Assembly (NCBI RefSeq): GCF_047511655.1
Contig: NC_133389.1
Location: 42,628,295-42,692,294, forward strand
Length of the DNA stretch: 64,000 nucleotides
Direction of reading: 5' to 3'
Source: Castor canadensis
Lineage: Eukaryota > Chordata > Mammalia > Rodentia > Castoridae
Position 1 is the first letter of the stretch, and every line of letters starts with the position of its first letter. The notes beneath the pieces are model-generated. The model had not been told where the DNA came from. It ran no database searches and was given only the letters and a program-made list of their open reading frames with translations. A program made the translations under genes and the position numbers. Of this stretch, positions 23,571 to 34,521 are shown one piece after another.

Positions 23571-23800
23571 GGCGAGGGGTGGAGGAACAAGGCAGCAGAG
23601 GCGGCGGCGCCGGTCGAGGTGGCGGTGGCGGCACCGGGCCCGGCTCCCGGCACGAACCCTGCGGGGGAAGGGAATCACGTCAGGCAGCGGCGAGCGTCAG
23701 GAAGCTTCTCGCGCCAGGAAGGGGGCGGGTCCGGGGGGCGTGGCTCTGAGGGGGCGTGGCCCGCTGCGGGGCGGAGCCGAACGCTGAGACGCTACAGCCG
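23571..23800 (-). promoter_or_regulatory. RNF138: RNF138 5' UTR and proximal GC-box promoter
   Basis: Sp1/KLF-type GC boxes cluster at 23721-23728 (ggggcggg), 23733-23744, 23751-23760 (ggggcgtggc) and 23768-23775. No TATA box is seen, as expected for a housekeeping CpG promoter. The transcription start cannot be fixed from sequence; an acceptor-like site at 23659-23660 leaves a spliced leader possible. Confidence 0.55.
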
Positions 23801-24486
23801 CACGCGCCGAGCGAGGTTGACTCTTCCGAGTCCTCTGCACAGGGGCAGAGCGCGAAGGCGGGCGTGGCGGGAGGTTGGGTCAAGGAAGCAGAGCTTGGCT
23901 CTGTGGTCGCTTCCACCTGGCCTCTTTCGCCCACTACAGAACATCGCCTACCGTGGAGGCCACTCCGGTGCCGAGCTTCGCGATCCCTGGCCCTGCTCTC
24001 AGCCGGGTGCAGGGTTTCTCCGGCTCCTTGGCCCCTCCCCGCGCCCAGCCTGGTCCCCGCCCCTTGCTGTGCTCCTCCCCTCTCAGGTAACGGAGATGGT
24101 CACCTCGGCTCCCTAGTTCACTGGGTTGGGTCGAGCCGCGTAGCGGTGGCCCAGCGCCGTCGGTCGGCTTCTTATCCCTCCGCTGCTGCCTCCCAACTGA
24201 GGCTCCGAGGCTCGCAGTCTTCATCGGCCCGAGAAGGAGCCGGCTCCGAGTTTCACGGTGCACCGGGATCCCCCCGCCCCCGCCAGCAGCTCTCCCCTGA
24301 CATCCCGCTGCTGCAGCCCGCCTGGCCAGTCACCTAACACAGGAGGGCGGCGGGCGCCTGGCAGCCAGTGGGCAGGCAGGGGCGGGGTGGCCAGGGCGGC
24401 CTCCATGGCAACTGTGCGTGGCGCCCGCCACAGGTTGTGACATAAGCGGCTCGGGCCGCCCAAGTACCTGTCACCCTCTCCAGCCC

Positions 24487-24596
24487 GTAGGCCCACGTGG
24501 TGGCTGATGCCTGTAAGAGAAAGCTGAGACTGAGGACTGGTAATTTGAGGCCAGCCTGAGCTAAGGATCAGGACCTTCCCTGTCCAAAAAGAAAAT
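24487..24596 (+). mobile_element. B1-like SINE, diverged
   Basis: cacgtggtggctgatgcctg and ttgaggccagcctgagc, at the outer edge of the CpG island. Confidence 0.6.
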
Positions 24597-24792
24597 CCAT
24601 TTGCAGATGCGGTCAATTCTCCACCCCAACACCTTCAATACTTTTTTATTTTTGGCAAGAGGTGGGGGGAAGTTGGGTGGATATTGGTTGGTTTTTGATA
24701 GATTTAAGGAAATGAGGTAGAAGCATGTACCTGAGGCATTTCACCAAAGTTATTCACTAATTTAAATGTTTTTGTTTTGAAATTTTTTTTGA

Positions 24793-24971
24793 CAGTATTG
24801 GGGTTGGGGGGCTCACACTTGCTAGGCAGGCAAGGCATACCCTACTACTTGAGCCATCCTGAGAGCCTTTTTTTTTTAACCTGGGCTGGCCTCAAACCAT
24901 GATCCTTCTGTTCTCTGCCTCCCAAGTAGCTGGGATTGCAGATTGCAAGTGTGAGCTACCAGCAGGGCCCA
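24793..24971 (-). mobile_element. composite SINE
   Basis: gacagtattggggttggggg, cttgagccatcctgagagcc, then gcctcccaagtagctggg. Confidence 0.78.
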
Positions 24972-24988
24972 ACAAGGTTTTTATTTTT

Positions 24989-25019
24989 GTGCTCACTTCA
25001 ACAGCACATATACTAAAAT
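24989..25019 (+). pseudogene. U6 snRNA 5'-end fragment
   Basis: 31 nt match the 5' end of U6 (gtgctcacttcaacagcac then atatactaaaat) with three substitutions (cgcttcgg changed to cacttcaa). The rest of U6 is absent, so it is a truncated, non-functional copy. It sits between a minus-strand composite SINE and unique sequence upstream of RNF138. Confidence 0.7.
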
Positions 25020-25385
25020 GTTTTTATTTTTTCTAAATGGGCTCTTAATTCCTAGACAAACCCACACAATTAATAAATCTTTAAGATGGAACACAACGAT
25101 GTAAAAGGAGGTAAGGAAAATCGAACCTATTAAAGCATATTCAGGAAAAAATTTTACCATCCTTTGTTCAGGCCTTTAATCATAGTCTAAATGAGTTATA
25201 AATAGAAGTCATTTAAGACAGTTAATTCAATTCTGCCATTTATCGTCTGCTGTCCCTTGCACTGTCATAGACCATTGGTCTGGACTTAGCTCCTGCACTA
25301 GGCCTACCAGTCTAGATCAAAATAGAGTCACTGATGCTAAGTCCTTCACCCAAGATTGAAACTACATTGTTTATCTGGCCTTAGA

Positions 25386-25440
25386 AATGAAGAGAGGGAG
25401 AGAAGGAGGGAGAAAGAGAGGAAGAGGGAGAGGAAGAACA
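25386..25440. repeat. GA-rich tract
   Basis: Purine-only stretch of gagag/gaagg units on the plus strand. Confidence 0.85.
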
Positions 25441-25909
25441 ATAGCCACATTCTCAAAACAAGACAGTTTTACTCAGCAAGATATAAGGAAGTTCCCTGTG
25501 CTTTAACCTTTATAAGGAAAATGACTTTCAAGCACCTAATCCCCTTTTTTGTTCAATTTCTACTTTCCTCAGCCCTTTTCTGGCTATTATGTTAAAACTC
25601 AAATTCACTGGTTCTATTTTATGAATTGAGGTGTTGCTCAATTCTCAAATTGCAAATCGGCTTTTATCAATTAAGATTTTTAAGACCTGTTAACAGTTTT
25701 TTTCTTGTGCCAATGCTATATTAGGTATTATGCAGATACCATAAATTTTGCTGTCAACTAGCTTACACTCTTGAATATGTAACAAAAAAGGTATTTGCCA
25801 AAATATTAAACTTTAATGGTGACTATAATGAGGCTAAGAAATGGAGTCACTGGAAAATGGATTTAGAGAAATCCTTATGGAGAAAATAGGTCTTGATATG
25901 CATCTTAAA

Positions 25910-26047
25910 ACATGGCTGCACACCTGTGACCAACACTTGAACGGCTGAAGCAGGAGATCAAAGAATTCAAGGCTAGCCTGGGCTATCTCTGAGTCTGAGA
26001 CCAGCATGGGTTACATAACAAGACCTTGTCTCAAAAAAAAAAAAAAA
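25910..26047 (+). mobile_element. B1-like SINE
   Basis: aacatggctgcacacctgtg and aagaccttgtctcaaa; gggct/gggtt segments doubled as in the unit at 10394. Confidence 0.78.
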
Positions 26048-26293
26048 TTTCTGGAATAACAGTTACTGGTCTGATGAACAGCTAATTCTTTCTACCAAGC
26101 TACAAGATTTTATTCTTGTTCCTTTTGCTCTTTGGCAGCAAGCACAGTGGAAGCTAACAGGAAAGTTAATTTTAGCTTCACATTTCCTGGGGGAGGAGCA
26201 AGAATATAGGATGGGAGTGGCACCTAATCACAACAGTCCAGGTGCCTTTCAAATTCCTTATGAAATGGTTCTGATTACAAATTTCACTGTGTG

Positions 26294-26380
26294 GGGCTGG
26301 TGGAGTGGCTCAAGCAGTGGAGCGCCGGCTTAGCAAGCATGAGGCCCTGAGTTCAGACCCCAGTGCCACCAAAAAAAAGC
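26294..26380 (+). mobile_element. ID-like SINE, well preserved
   Basis: ggctggtggagtggctcaag, cggcttagcaagcatgaggc and gttcagaccccagtgcc with an A-tail. Confidence 0.88.
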
Positions 26381-27119
26381 CAAATTTCACTATGTTGATA
26401 ATATATTTCCACTCATTTCACTCATTCTGGCTACTAAAAGAAATGAAGTATATCTTATATGGTATTGTTTCTCTTTATCCACTGGGAATTCCTAACCATA
26501 ACAATAATTTTGTGACTTTAATTTTGTTTGCTTCACTTTTTGTAACAGCGGTTTTACTTATGACTAATCCAAATGTATTTGCATTTATATTCCTCCATCA
26601 TGAATTCTAAGAAGTCATTTGTGTACATGTAAACATGTAGTTGGCAATCTGAAAATCCATCAATTTGGGTATAAGGAAGATGTAGTTACCCACTGAGAGT
26701 TAGGCGTCAAAAAAATAACAACAAATGACAAAATCTTCAGTCTTGGCAACATCTCATATGAAAAATTAATTGATATTTTAATAGGAATTTCACAGATTTA
26801 TATTCTGCTTTGCAAATATAATGTCCTAAGCCTCTGAGCAGTGTGTGTGGTGGTGGTAGTGGGAGTAGGTTCCTAATGTTAGACCAATTTGATAAACTCT
26901 GTTCCAGTCATTCAAATAGTTCCTTTAAGTTTAGGTTAAACAGCCAATTTCTTTAGGCCAGCTTCCCTCAAAATGGTGTCTGGGGAACAGAAGGGAGAAC
27001 CGAGGGTGGTTGACATGAACTCGAAACTGTTGGTGTGTCTGGGCCCTGAAATCTGCAGGGTCTCTTGGATTCTTTCTGGATTTTTCTGTAACAAGGCTAA
27101 TTTTGGCTGCTCCTCAATA

Positions 27120-27193
27120 AGAGGCTGGTGGGGGGAGGAGTACTTACTGGTAGAGCACTTGCCTAGCACTGGAAAAAATAAAAAAAAATAAAA
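27120..27193 (+). mobile_element. ID-like SINE remnant
   Basis: aggctggtggggggagg and tagagcacttgcctagcac; B-box half missing. Confidence 0.5.
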
Positions 27194-27765
27194 AAGATGC
27201 AGTGATTCCTGGGCATTCCCTTGCTGGAAACTGAAGGTGAAGCTTATTCCAACCTATCTCAGCTGTGTAGAGCTGAGTTGATTTGGCTTTACCAGCACTC
27301 TGGAAACCTCTGAACTGCCATGATCATCTTCCAGTTCTTCAATGTCAGCTTGGCAGGCCCTTAGTAGGCCCTCTGCCTCTCTACACAGCTACTGTCCATG
27401 ATAGCCCTTAGTATCCTCCCTTTACTACCCTGCCAGGGAGAGTCTCTCTGCCAAATCTTAGATATCACTGAATCTGCATCAATTGCTATCCTCTAAGTCA
27501 GTTCTGAGCAGCCTATAAGGCCTTGTGTTTCCAGCTCTCCTGCCCTTGGCCCACTCTTAAATTTGACTATCATACCTTTCTCCTCAAGAATGAAGTCCTA
27601 ACTCTTGTCTTCTCCCCCAGTCCCTTGGGCTAGAAGGAATGGATATTTTCCCTTGCCATTTACTACTACTTATTGGGCATTCTCATATACAAAACTCTTT
27701 GGTAAAGTCCACTAGGCCAAGTGATTAATATGTTAAAAGGAAGATAAAAGAATTTACAAAAGTAT

Positions 27766-27858
27766 TAGGGCTAGGACTATGTCTCAAGTGATAGAGCACC
27801 TGCCTAGCAAGCTCAAGTCCCTGAGTTCAAACCCCACTACTGCCAAAAAAAGAAAAAT
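27766..27858 (+). mobile_element. ID-like SINE
   Basis: actatgtctcaagtgatag and gttcaaaccccactactgcc. Confidence 0.83.
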
Positions 27859-27879
27859 ATATATGAAATAAAGACTTTG

Positions 27880-27945
27880 GACTAGAGCCTTTGAGCCTGC
27901 CTAGCAAATCAAGGATCTGGGTTCGAACCCCAATACCACTGAAAA
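27880..27945 (+). mobile_element. ID-like SINE, shortened
   Basis: ggactagagcctttgagcc and gggttcgaaccccaatacc. Confidence 0.65.
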
Positions 27946-28282
27946 GAAGAATTTAGAAAAGTGTTTTCTTAACAGTCTCAACAGTCTGTTTTGCTGGTAA
28001 GTGACTGTCTTTGAGGAAGTAACTGGGAAGCTACTGGGAAGATGGAATGGGAGAGAGGCTTAGGTTCATTGTCTGTCCTTTGGTGCCTGTTTAAATTGGT
28101 ACCATGTGCAGTATTGATGGCTTGTACCAATACAGCTCTGCTAGTTCTTTTCAGCCTCTTCATTCAGATTGGGCAATAAGTGTGTCCCAAATGATGAGTG
28201 TCAATTTAGTTGCAGTTAAATATTCTCAGTATTATTCCTGACTTATGTACATAAATAACCAACAAAGTCACATAGTTTAATT

Positions 28283-28478
28283 TTTGTTCCCTTACTGGGG
28301 ATTGAACTCAGTGTTTCATGAATGCTAGGCAAATACTCTACCACTGAGCTACATCCCCAGTCCTTTTTTTTTGAGACAGCCTCATTAAGTTGCTCAGGCC
28401 GGCTTCAAACTTGAGATCTTCCTGCCTCAGCCTCCCAAGTAGCTGGGATAACAGGCATGTGTCACCGTGTTCAGCTTA
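28283..28478 (-). mobile_element. ID-like plus B1-like SINE
   Basis: ggggattgaactcagtg, ctgagctacatccccagtcc, then cctcccaagtagctggg and gtgtcaccgtgttcagc. Confidence 0.85.
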
Positions 28479-28960
28479 GTTTAATTTTTTAACGTGTGTT
28501 TTAGAAATACTATTTTTTGGAAAAGTAATGTTCTTTTCATTTCTATTGAATGAATCGTAATTTCTTCTCTTCTTCACCTCACTTCAACACAAACACAGGC
28601 AGATGAATGCATTAGGCTGAACAGGAAGGAGGCTAAGTGAATAGAAATGTGAAAGAGAAACCATAACACCATCTTCCCATAAGCAAGCATTCATAACCCC
28701 ACTCCTACTCCGCTCCCTTACAAATCATGATTTTTGTTCAGTGTCTTCTTTCCCTGGCCTGTGCTTTAGGAGGTAACAATCATCCTCAGCTCATGAGGGA
28801 AACCTGTGATTGGCATAAACCAATCTGGATGGGACCCTTTCCTCTCGCTGATGATTTAGGAATGAGCATGTGACTCAGTTCCAACCAAAGGAGCGTGAGG
28901 GGAATTATCCTAAGGGGCTTTGGCAAGTGCTTTTCTTTATTGACAGATGAATAGACAAGC

Positions 28961-29043
28961 AGTCTGGAGATGTAAGTTCAATGGAAGAGTTTGCCAGGTA
29001 TGTGCAAGGTCCTGGATTTGATCCCTAATACCACAAAAAATAA
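28961..29043 (+). mobile_element. ID-like SINE
   Basis: ctggagatgtaagttcaatgg and ggatttgatccctaatacc. Confidence 0.75.
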
Positions 29044-29216
29044 ACAAACCCAGACAACTGAGAGTAAACAATCCCACACACACATCCAGATATGTTTGTG
29101 TCCATATCCATATGTGCTGCCTAGAACTATAACAGTACTTAGAAACTGCTTTTACGAAAAAGCACTGACTCCTTCCTTACTGGACCCAAAAGTTAACTAA
29201 AAACAGGATATAAGTT

Positions 29217-29750
29217 GTCATCCCTGCTTCCATTTTGCATTCATCATCTTTGCTCAGAGCCATTCTCCTCTGCAGTCATTTTGGATTCTCGGAATGACAG
29301 GACTGATCTATAAGCTTCTTTATGACAAGAGACTGAAACTACCCCCAAACAACAGTGAGCCTCCCCGGACAGGCTACCCTCCAAATGAGAACAATTGCCT
29401 ATAATGATGAGGCTGCACCCTGGAGCAGGAGTAACCATCTTATGAGAACCAGATTGCTCCCCTCAAGCAATAACAACTTGTCCCAAAATCTCTGTAGAAC
29501 CAGAACTAAGATAACAATCAATCAGGCCACTCTTGGCCAGGGGTGCTTAATTCTGCATACCTCTCTCCCCCTGCCCCAATTCTTCCTCTATTTAAAACCT
29601 AAAGGTCATGTCAGTATCCTGAAGTTGAGCTGAAATGCTTCTCTCCCTCTTCCCACAGGCAACTGGTATGTTATTAAATGTCCTTTCTCTGACCTTCACC
29701 ACTACTCATCTCTTCAATTGACATATTGGGGTAAGTGACAGAACCTGACA
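29217..29750 (+). mobile_element. probable solo ERV LTR
   Basis: Begins tgtcatccctgc. Has a TATA-like tatttaaaac at 29589 and attaaa at 29673, in the LTR order. 3' limit uncertain: ttgacatattgg at 29719 and ctgacatattgg at 29745 form a direct repeat at the end. No coding sequence beside it. Confidence 0.5.
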
Positions 29751-29989
29751 TATTGGAACCCCAAGAGTTGTGCCTCTGACCGAGGACTCTGGTTACAGAA
29801 CTGCTGATAGCATCATGGAATCATAGCACAAGCCAAAAGATAAACCAGTGTGTTGAAGATGGCAGAGCCAAGAGATGCAAAGAAAACAGGCCCTCATAGT
29901 TCATCCATTCAAGTAATCTAACCAGCCCAGAAACTGCCCTATCTACCCTCTTTTCAACAAAATAATAAACTTCTAGCTTAAGCCACACT

Positions 29990-30700
29990 CAATCGGTTCT
30001 GTTGTTATTTGTAGCTCTATGTATCTGAGCTAGGCATTTTGCTCATTGACAATCAGATCCATTTCCCCACCCTCTTCTCTTATTCTGCTCTCTGTTGCTG
30101 GAAGTAACCTTCAGAATCTACTTTCCAGTTTCTCTGCCAGCTGACCTCAGGCTATGTCCAGCCAATGGGAGGCACTGATGAGAGACTGGAAGAAAGAAAC
30201 CAAGGTGTTCCTCCCTCTCTCTGCTTCTGGCAGTCATTTCTTCCTGGGCTTTGGTTTCTTAGGACTGCCTCCATGGACCTGCTTCTTGCTGGGCAGGCTG
30301 CTCTTTTTCTCAGTGGTTTGTGTGTTTGCCTCACTGGAACACTTCACACATGGACTTTCAGCATTTCCAACATCTTTGTAGTTGGTTTCCCATATTAAAC
30401 ACTGTGGACCCTGTCCCATTTTCCTGAGTCACTACTTTGAAGGAGACAGGAGGCAAGTGAGAAAAAAAACCTGCAAAAGAGATTTCTCTTTCCAAAAGAG
30501 AAGAAACTGAGTTATTTACCACCGAGAGTTTAAGTTTTCCCCTCACATCTCTGCAAAATACCACAAATGGAAATTCAACTTACAGGAAATAAAACAACTT
30601 ACCCTTTTTTAGTCCACCCTAGTTTGGGGCAAATTTTAATACATTAATAAATGTCATTGTGAAGCTACAATTTCATATCACTTACATGTTGTTTAAGTTC
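29990..30700. other. intergenic tract, possible old repeat, no gene
   Basis: Contains ccagccaatgggaggcactg (30159) and neighbouring sequence with the look of an old mammalian interspersed repeat whose family I cannot name. Short ORFs on both strands are overlapping and unconvincing. Confidence 0.4.
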
Positions 30701-30711
30701 TTTCTTTGTGT

Positions 30712-30776
30712 GTGTATGGGGGCAGGGGTTCCTACATGCTAAGCACACACTCAACCTCTGAACTACACCCAGATCC
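30712..30776 (-). mobile_element. ID-like SINE, diverged
   Basis: catgctaagcacacactcaa then ctgaactacacccagatcc. Confidence 0.6.
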
Positions 30777-31061
30777 TTGCCTATGTACTGTTGCCACACA
30801 GCTGCCATTTTTGATAATGTTCATATTGGTAGCTACAGTCCCTCTGTTTATCATAAACCCAGCCTCTGAGGTGCGGTTGATTAGAACAGAGTTGTGTATA
30901 ATCTCAACTCATGCCAGTTACACTCTTTCTCCAAAGAATGTGAAACTGATATTTCAATATTATAGTCGGTCTCTACTGAGTGCCTTAACATGCAAAGTGT
31001 GTCAACACAGGAGCTCTGAGGCCCGAGCAACTATTTTTTCCTTCACCCAAATATGGAAACC

Positions 31062-31270
31062 GGCCTGGTGCTAGTGGCTCACACCTGTAAACCTAGCCAC
31101 TTGGGAGGCTGAGATGGAAGAATCGCAGTTTGAGGCTAGCAAATAGTTTGTAAGACACCCCACCGCCACCCCCATCTCCAAAATAACCAGAGCAAAATGG
31201 ACTGGTGGTATAGCTCAAGTCAAGCCCTGACTTCAAACCACAGTCGCGTCAAAAAAAAAAACAAAAAAAA
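31062..31270 (+). mobile_element. composite SINE
   Basis: gtgctagtggctcacacctg, ccaaaataaccagagcaaaa, then a shortened ID arm. Confidence 0.85.
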
Positions 31271-31483
31271 CCCACCAAAGAACCAGTCATGCTGTCTTCA
31301 CAGGCAGAGCCCTAGGTAAGACCAGTTATAGCACAGAGTTTTCAACAAGTCAATTCATATTCCAACTTTTCTTTGTTATCTTTTATGCTTGAGAGACAGA
31401 TGTTAAAGTTGAAGTCAAAACAAACACATCTCTTTCTCTATTCCCCCCCCATCCCTTCCCATCCCTTCCTTCCTCACTCATTC

Positions 31484-31697
31484 TTTTTTTTTTTTTTTTT
31501 CTGGTGGGACTGAGCTTTGAACTCGGGGCTTTGGGCTTACGAAACAGGCACTCTATCAATTGACCCACACCTCTAGTTCATTTTGCTCTGGCTATTTTGA
31601 AGATGGGGGGTCCCAAAAACTATTTCCCAGGCTAGTCTCAAACCGTGATCCTCCCAAATAGCTAGGATTACAGGTGGGAGCCGCCAGCACCTGGCTC
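31484..31697 (-). mobile_element. composite SINE
   Basis: 18-T run, gctttgaactcggggc, gctctggctattttgaaga, gctaggattacaggtggg. Confidence 0.85.
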
Positions 31698-31836
31698 CCT
31701 TTCTTTTTTACTTTCCTTTACTTCGCAAACTTACTGACATCCTTTAGGCAACTGTAAGATATTAGTTCCAGTATAATAGTGGAAGCGAAAGCCTAACTAA
31801 AACCAGTTTTAAAATGCAAACAATGTCTACTTTTGT

Positions 31837-31982
31837 CTTGCTTTTTGAGGCAGGATCTTGGTTTGTAGTCCAGGCTTGCCTGGAACTTACCATGTAGCCC
31901 AGACTAGCCTTGAACTCATGAGCCTTCTGCTTCAGGCTCCTAAGCACTGGGACTTAGAGGAGTACACCATCACACCTGACTT
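31837..31982 (-). mobile_element. B1-like SINE with internal duplication
   Basis: gtagtccaggcttgcctgga and gtagcccagactagcctt are two copies of one segment. Confidence 0.8.
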
Positions 31983-32546
31983 AAAGTGCAATTTTTAATA
32001 AGAGAATCCTCCAGCACACATATACATAATATTTCATTATTACAGCCTTCACTCAGTACATAGGCATTTACTAACTTCAGCAAAAGGAAGCAAGCCAAAG
32101 TCCCTTCTAGCCATTCTTTTGGAGGCAAGGTCAGAAGACCACCATTTTTCTAGCCCCGTATTACAAATAATTTACTTCTACTTTACTTGAGTAGATCAGA
32201 TCCAGCTATGATATCTCCTGATTCTGCACCTAGACTAGATCATAAATGTAATCCCTGCCAACCACCTTTTATGTACCACCTGGAAGGCAAATACAACTAC
32301 AACAAAACTTTTATTTAGAACATGGACAAAGGGGAGAAACCACAGGACATGTGCCACCTGCTGCTGGACAGTGAATAAAGCAAACCAGAGGACCACAGAG
32401 TTTCATGGCATCACTGGGATAATGCAGCGGTATTGAGACTTCTGTTATCGACTAATCTGACTCCTCTGGCATTGGCTGCTGGGGTAATTTCTATTGACAG
32501 GGAAACATCTAAAAGGACATTAGAGTAGACCATCTTGCTTGGGAAG

Positions 32547-32930
32547 AAGGGATATGGGTTGGCTTTCTGTTATAATGAAATAACTGAGATAATCAATTTA
32601 AAAAGAGGAAAGGTTTATTTTAGCTCACAGTTTAGAGGTTTCACTCCTTGGTCATTTGGAACCATTGATTTTGGGCCTATAGTGAGACAGCACAGCATGG
32701 TGTGAGTGTGGAGTAAATAGAACAAGCTACTTATCTGGGGATTGCTACAAAATAGAAAGAAAAAGGAAAGGGGTCTCATTAGCCCCTTTGAGGGCATTAG
32801 GCCCTCAGTAACTAGAGGGTCTCCCAATAGCCACACTTTTTTTTTTAATCTCAAAGAAAACCAAAAAGTTAGAGGGAAAGGAAATTATGCATGCTGAAAC
32901 TGGGAGGGGGACAGGGGAGCATGAGAAAAC
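32547..32930 (+). mobile_element. MaLR LTR (MST/MLT-like), left part
   Basis: ggctttctgttataatg, aggtttattttagctcacag and later cccctttgagggcattagg follow the MaLR LTR order. It resumes at 33276 after a SINE cluster. Confidence 0.55.
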
Positions 32931-33275
32931 CTCCTTTTTTTTTTTCTTTTTTCTTTTTTTTTGGCAGCATTGGGTTTGAACTCAGGGCCTCATGCCTGCT
33001 AGGCAGGTACTGTACCACTTGACCCACTCTGCCAACCTTGTTTTTAATGTTTTTTTTTTTTCTTTCAATAGAGGATCCCTGGGCTGTCTTTGAACCATGA
33101 TCCTCCTGATCTCTACCTTGCAAGTAGGTAGGATTACAGGCATGATCCACCAGTGCCTGGGCCTTTTTTTTTTTTTTTTGAGAGAGGCCCAGACTGGCCT
33201 CAAATATGCCATCGTCCTGCCTCTGCCTCCAGAGTGCTGGGATTGCTGTCGTGAATCACCACACTCAGCTGCTTC
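32931..33275 (-). mobile_element. SINE cluster inside a MaLR LTR
   Basis: ID-like (32950-33038), B1-type arm (33050-33159) and a separate B1-like unit (33160-33272), each with its own T-run. Confidence 0.82.
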
Positions 33276-33370
33276 CTCTTTTAAACATTCCACCACCTCC
33301 TAATAGGGTAAGACGAGCTCTAAGCCTTCAAGTCATGGGCTTTTGGAGGAACGCTTCAAATCCTGTAGCA
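33276..33370 (+). mobile_element. MaLR LTR, right end
   Basis: ccaccacctcctaatagg, tcatgggcttttggagg, then caaatcctgtagca, equivalent to the LTR's terminal segment. Confidence 0.55.
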
Positions 33371-33404
33371 GGATGGGTATGCCTCATTTGCGATTCCGTT
33401 TTCT

Positions 33405-33469
33405 GTGTGGTATGTAAGCAGGGTATTACACATGCCAGGCAAAGCTCTACCACTGAGCTACACGACCAG
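33405..33469 (-). mobile_element. ID-like SINE, shortened
   Basis: attacacatgccaggcaaag and actgagctacacgaccag. Confidence 0.6.
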
Positions 33470-33529
33470 ATTTGAAATTCACTTTTTGTAAAAAGTATTA
33501 AATTGTTTTGTTTTGTTTTTATTTGTGTG

Positions 33530-33616
33530 TTTGTTTTGGCAGTTCTGGGGTTTGAAATCAGGGCCTAGGGCTTGCTAGGCAAGAAGCGTTCTATCACTTG
33601 AGCCACACCTCCAGCC
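33530..33616 (-). mobile_element. ID-like SINE
   Basis: ctggggtttgaaatcagggc and gagccacacctccagcc. Confidence 0.82.
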
Positions 33617-33689
33617 AAGAAGTATTAGAATCTGGAAATGGCCTGAAGTATAGGAATCAGAACCTAAGTTTTATTTTCTTTCTCTCTCT

Positions 33690-33776
33690 CTCTTTTTTTG
33701 GTGGGACTGGGGTTTGAACTCGGTTTCATGCTTACAAAGCTGGTGCTTTACCACTTGAGCCAAACTCCCAACCCAG
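33690..33776 (-). mobile_element. ID-like SINE
   Basis: gggactggggtttgaactcg and acttgagccaaactccc. Confidence 0.82.
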
Positions 33777-33779
33777 AAC

Positions 33780-34487
33780 CTAAGTTTCTAAAGAATCACT
33801 TTTAGGAAGTTTTACAGGAACTTCCTAAAAACCATACCAAAACCTTGTCAGGCCAGAGAGACTGCTAAATTGTTGAACAAAGGCTGGCTGATATCCAAAG
33901 TGCTTCTGTGTATTATCAGCTACTCTGGGGGTAGCATGTACCACAGTGCACTCTGCAGGACACACTATCTCCGGACAGTACGGGTGAAGAAAGCTGGCTG
34001 GGCAGGCAGAGAGCTGTGCTTCTGTAGCTGCTAAAGTTTCACTACTGACCTCAAAATGAATTCCAGCTCAATATATGCAATACATGTGACAATGGTAGTG
34101 TTTGTCAAAGAGGCGATGGTGTGGGCACCATCCATGGCATTCCATGGCATTCATTCCTCCCCATTCCAACTGTCAGGTCTCACACTCTCCTAATCAGTAT
34201 TTCAAACTTACACATAGAAAGGGAAGCCAGTCAAAGAATCTGACTTCTGGCCTTCAATCCAATCTGTCCTCTAATGCCTACTCTCTTGATTTGCACCACA
34301 CCATATTCATTACCAATTCTTTTCTCTTCCCACACCTAGGAAAATCTCAATGCAAGTGTGTATGTTTCTCATTGCATTTTACTGAAGATGCTTAGGAAAA
34401 ATCAAACAAAAACTGACTTAGCAGTCTAAGTCTAATCAGGAGAGAAAAATCATAGAGTGATTTGAACAGAAAAAGCTTAAAGAATTT
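33780..34487. other. intergenic tract, nothing recognised
   Basis: Unique-looking sequence. A 97-codon ORF at 34102-34395 shows no domain or codon pattern that would support a gene. Confidence 0.5.
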
Positions 34488-34521
34488 TAGCTGGCCCAGT
34501 ATGCATTACTTGCAGTCCTGG
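34488..34521 (+). mobile_element. B1-like SINE, left part, split by an LTR
   Basis: agctggcccagtatgcatta to cagtcctgg: the 5' arm of a B1-like unit that resumes at 35041. Confidence 0.75.

Larger units (their letters stand above)
23000..24450. promoter_or_regulatory. RNF138: CpG island of the RNF138 promoter
   Basis: A GC- and CpG-rich block in otherwise AT-rich DNA. It covers RNF138 coding exon 1, the start of intron 1 and about 0.9 kb upstream, and contains no interspersed repeat. No second gene is recognised on the opposite side; long ORFs here on either strand look like by-products of the lack of AT-rich stops. Confidence 0.85.

Noticed and set aside
23571..23678. N-terminal extension of RNF138 in frame upstream of the ATG
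   Set aside because: The extension opens with GTG, not ATG, and the family N-terminus begins at the ATG at 23570, which has a good Kozak context.
23463..24337. Several long plus-strand ORFs (up to 217 codons) and overlapping minus-strand ORFs in the CpG island
   Set aside because: High GC content removes stop codons in all frames. The translations are Arg/Pro/Ala-rich, mutually overlapping and match no protein I recognise.
30152..30398. Overlapping ORFs on both strands near 30.2 kb
   Set aside because: No conserved motif, overlapping in several frames, and the DNA resembles an old interspersed repeat.
30706..31074. 122-codon plus-strand ORF
   Set aside because: Starts in an antisense ID-like SINE and ends at a composite SINE; no recognisable protein.
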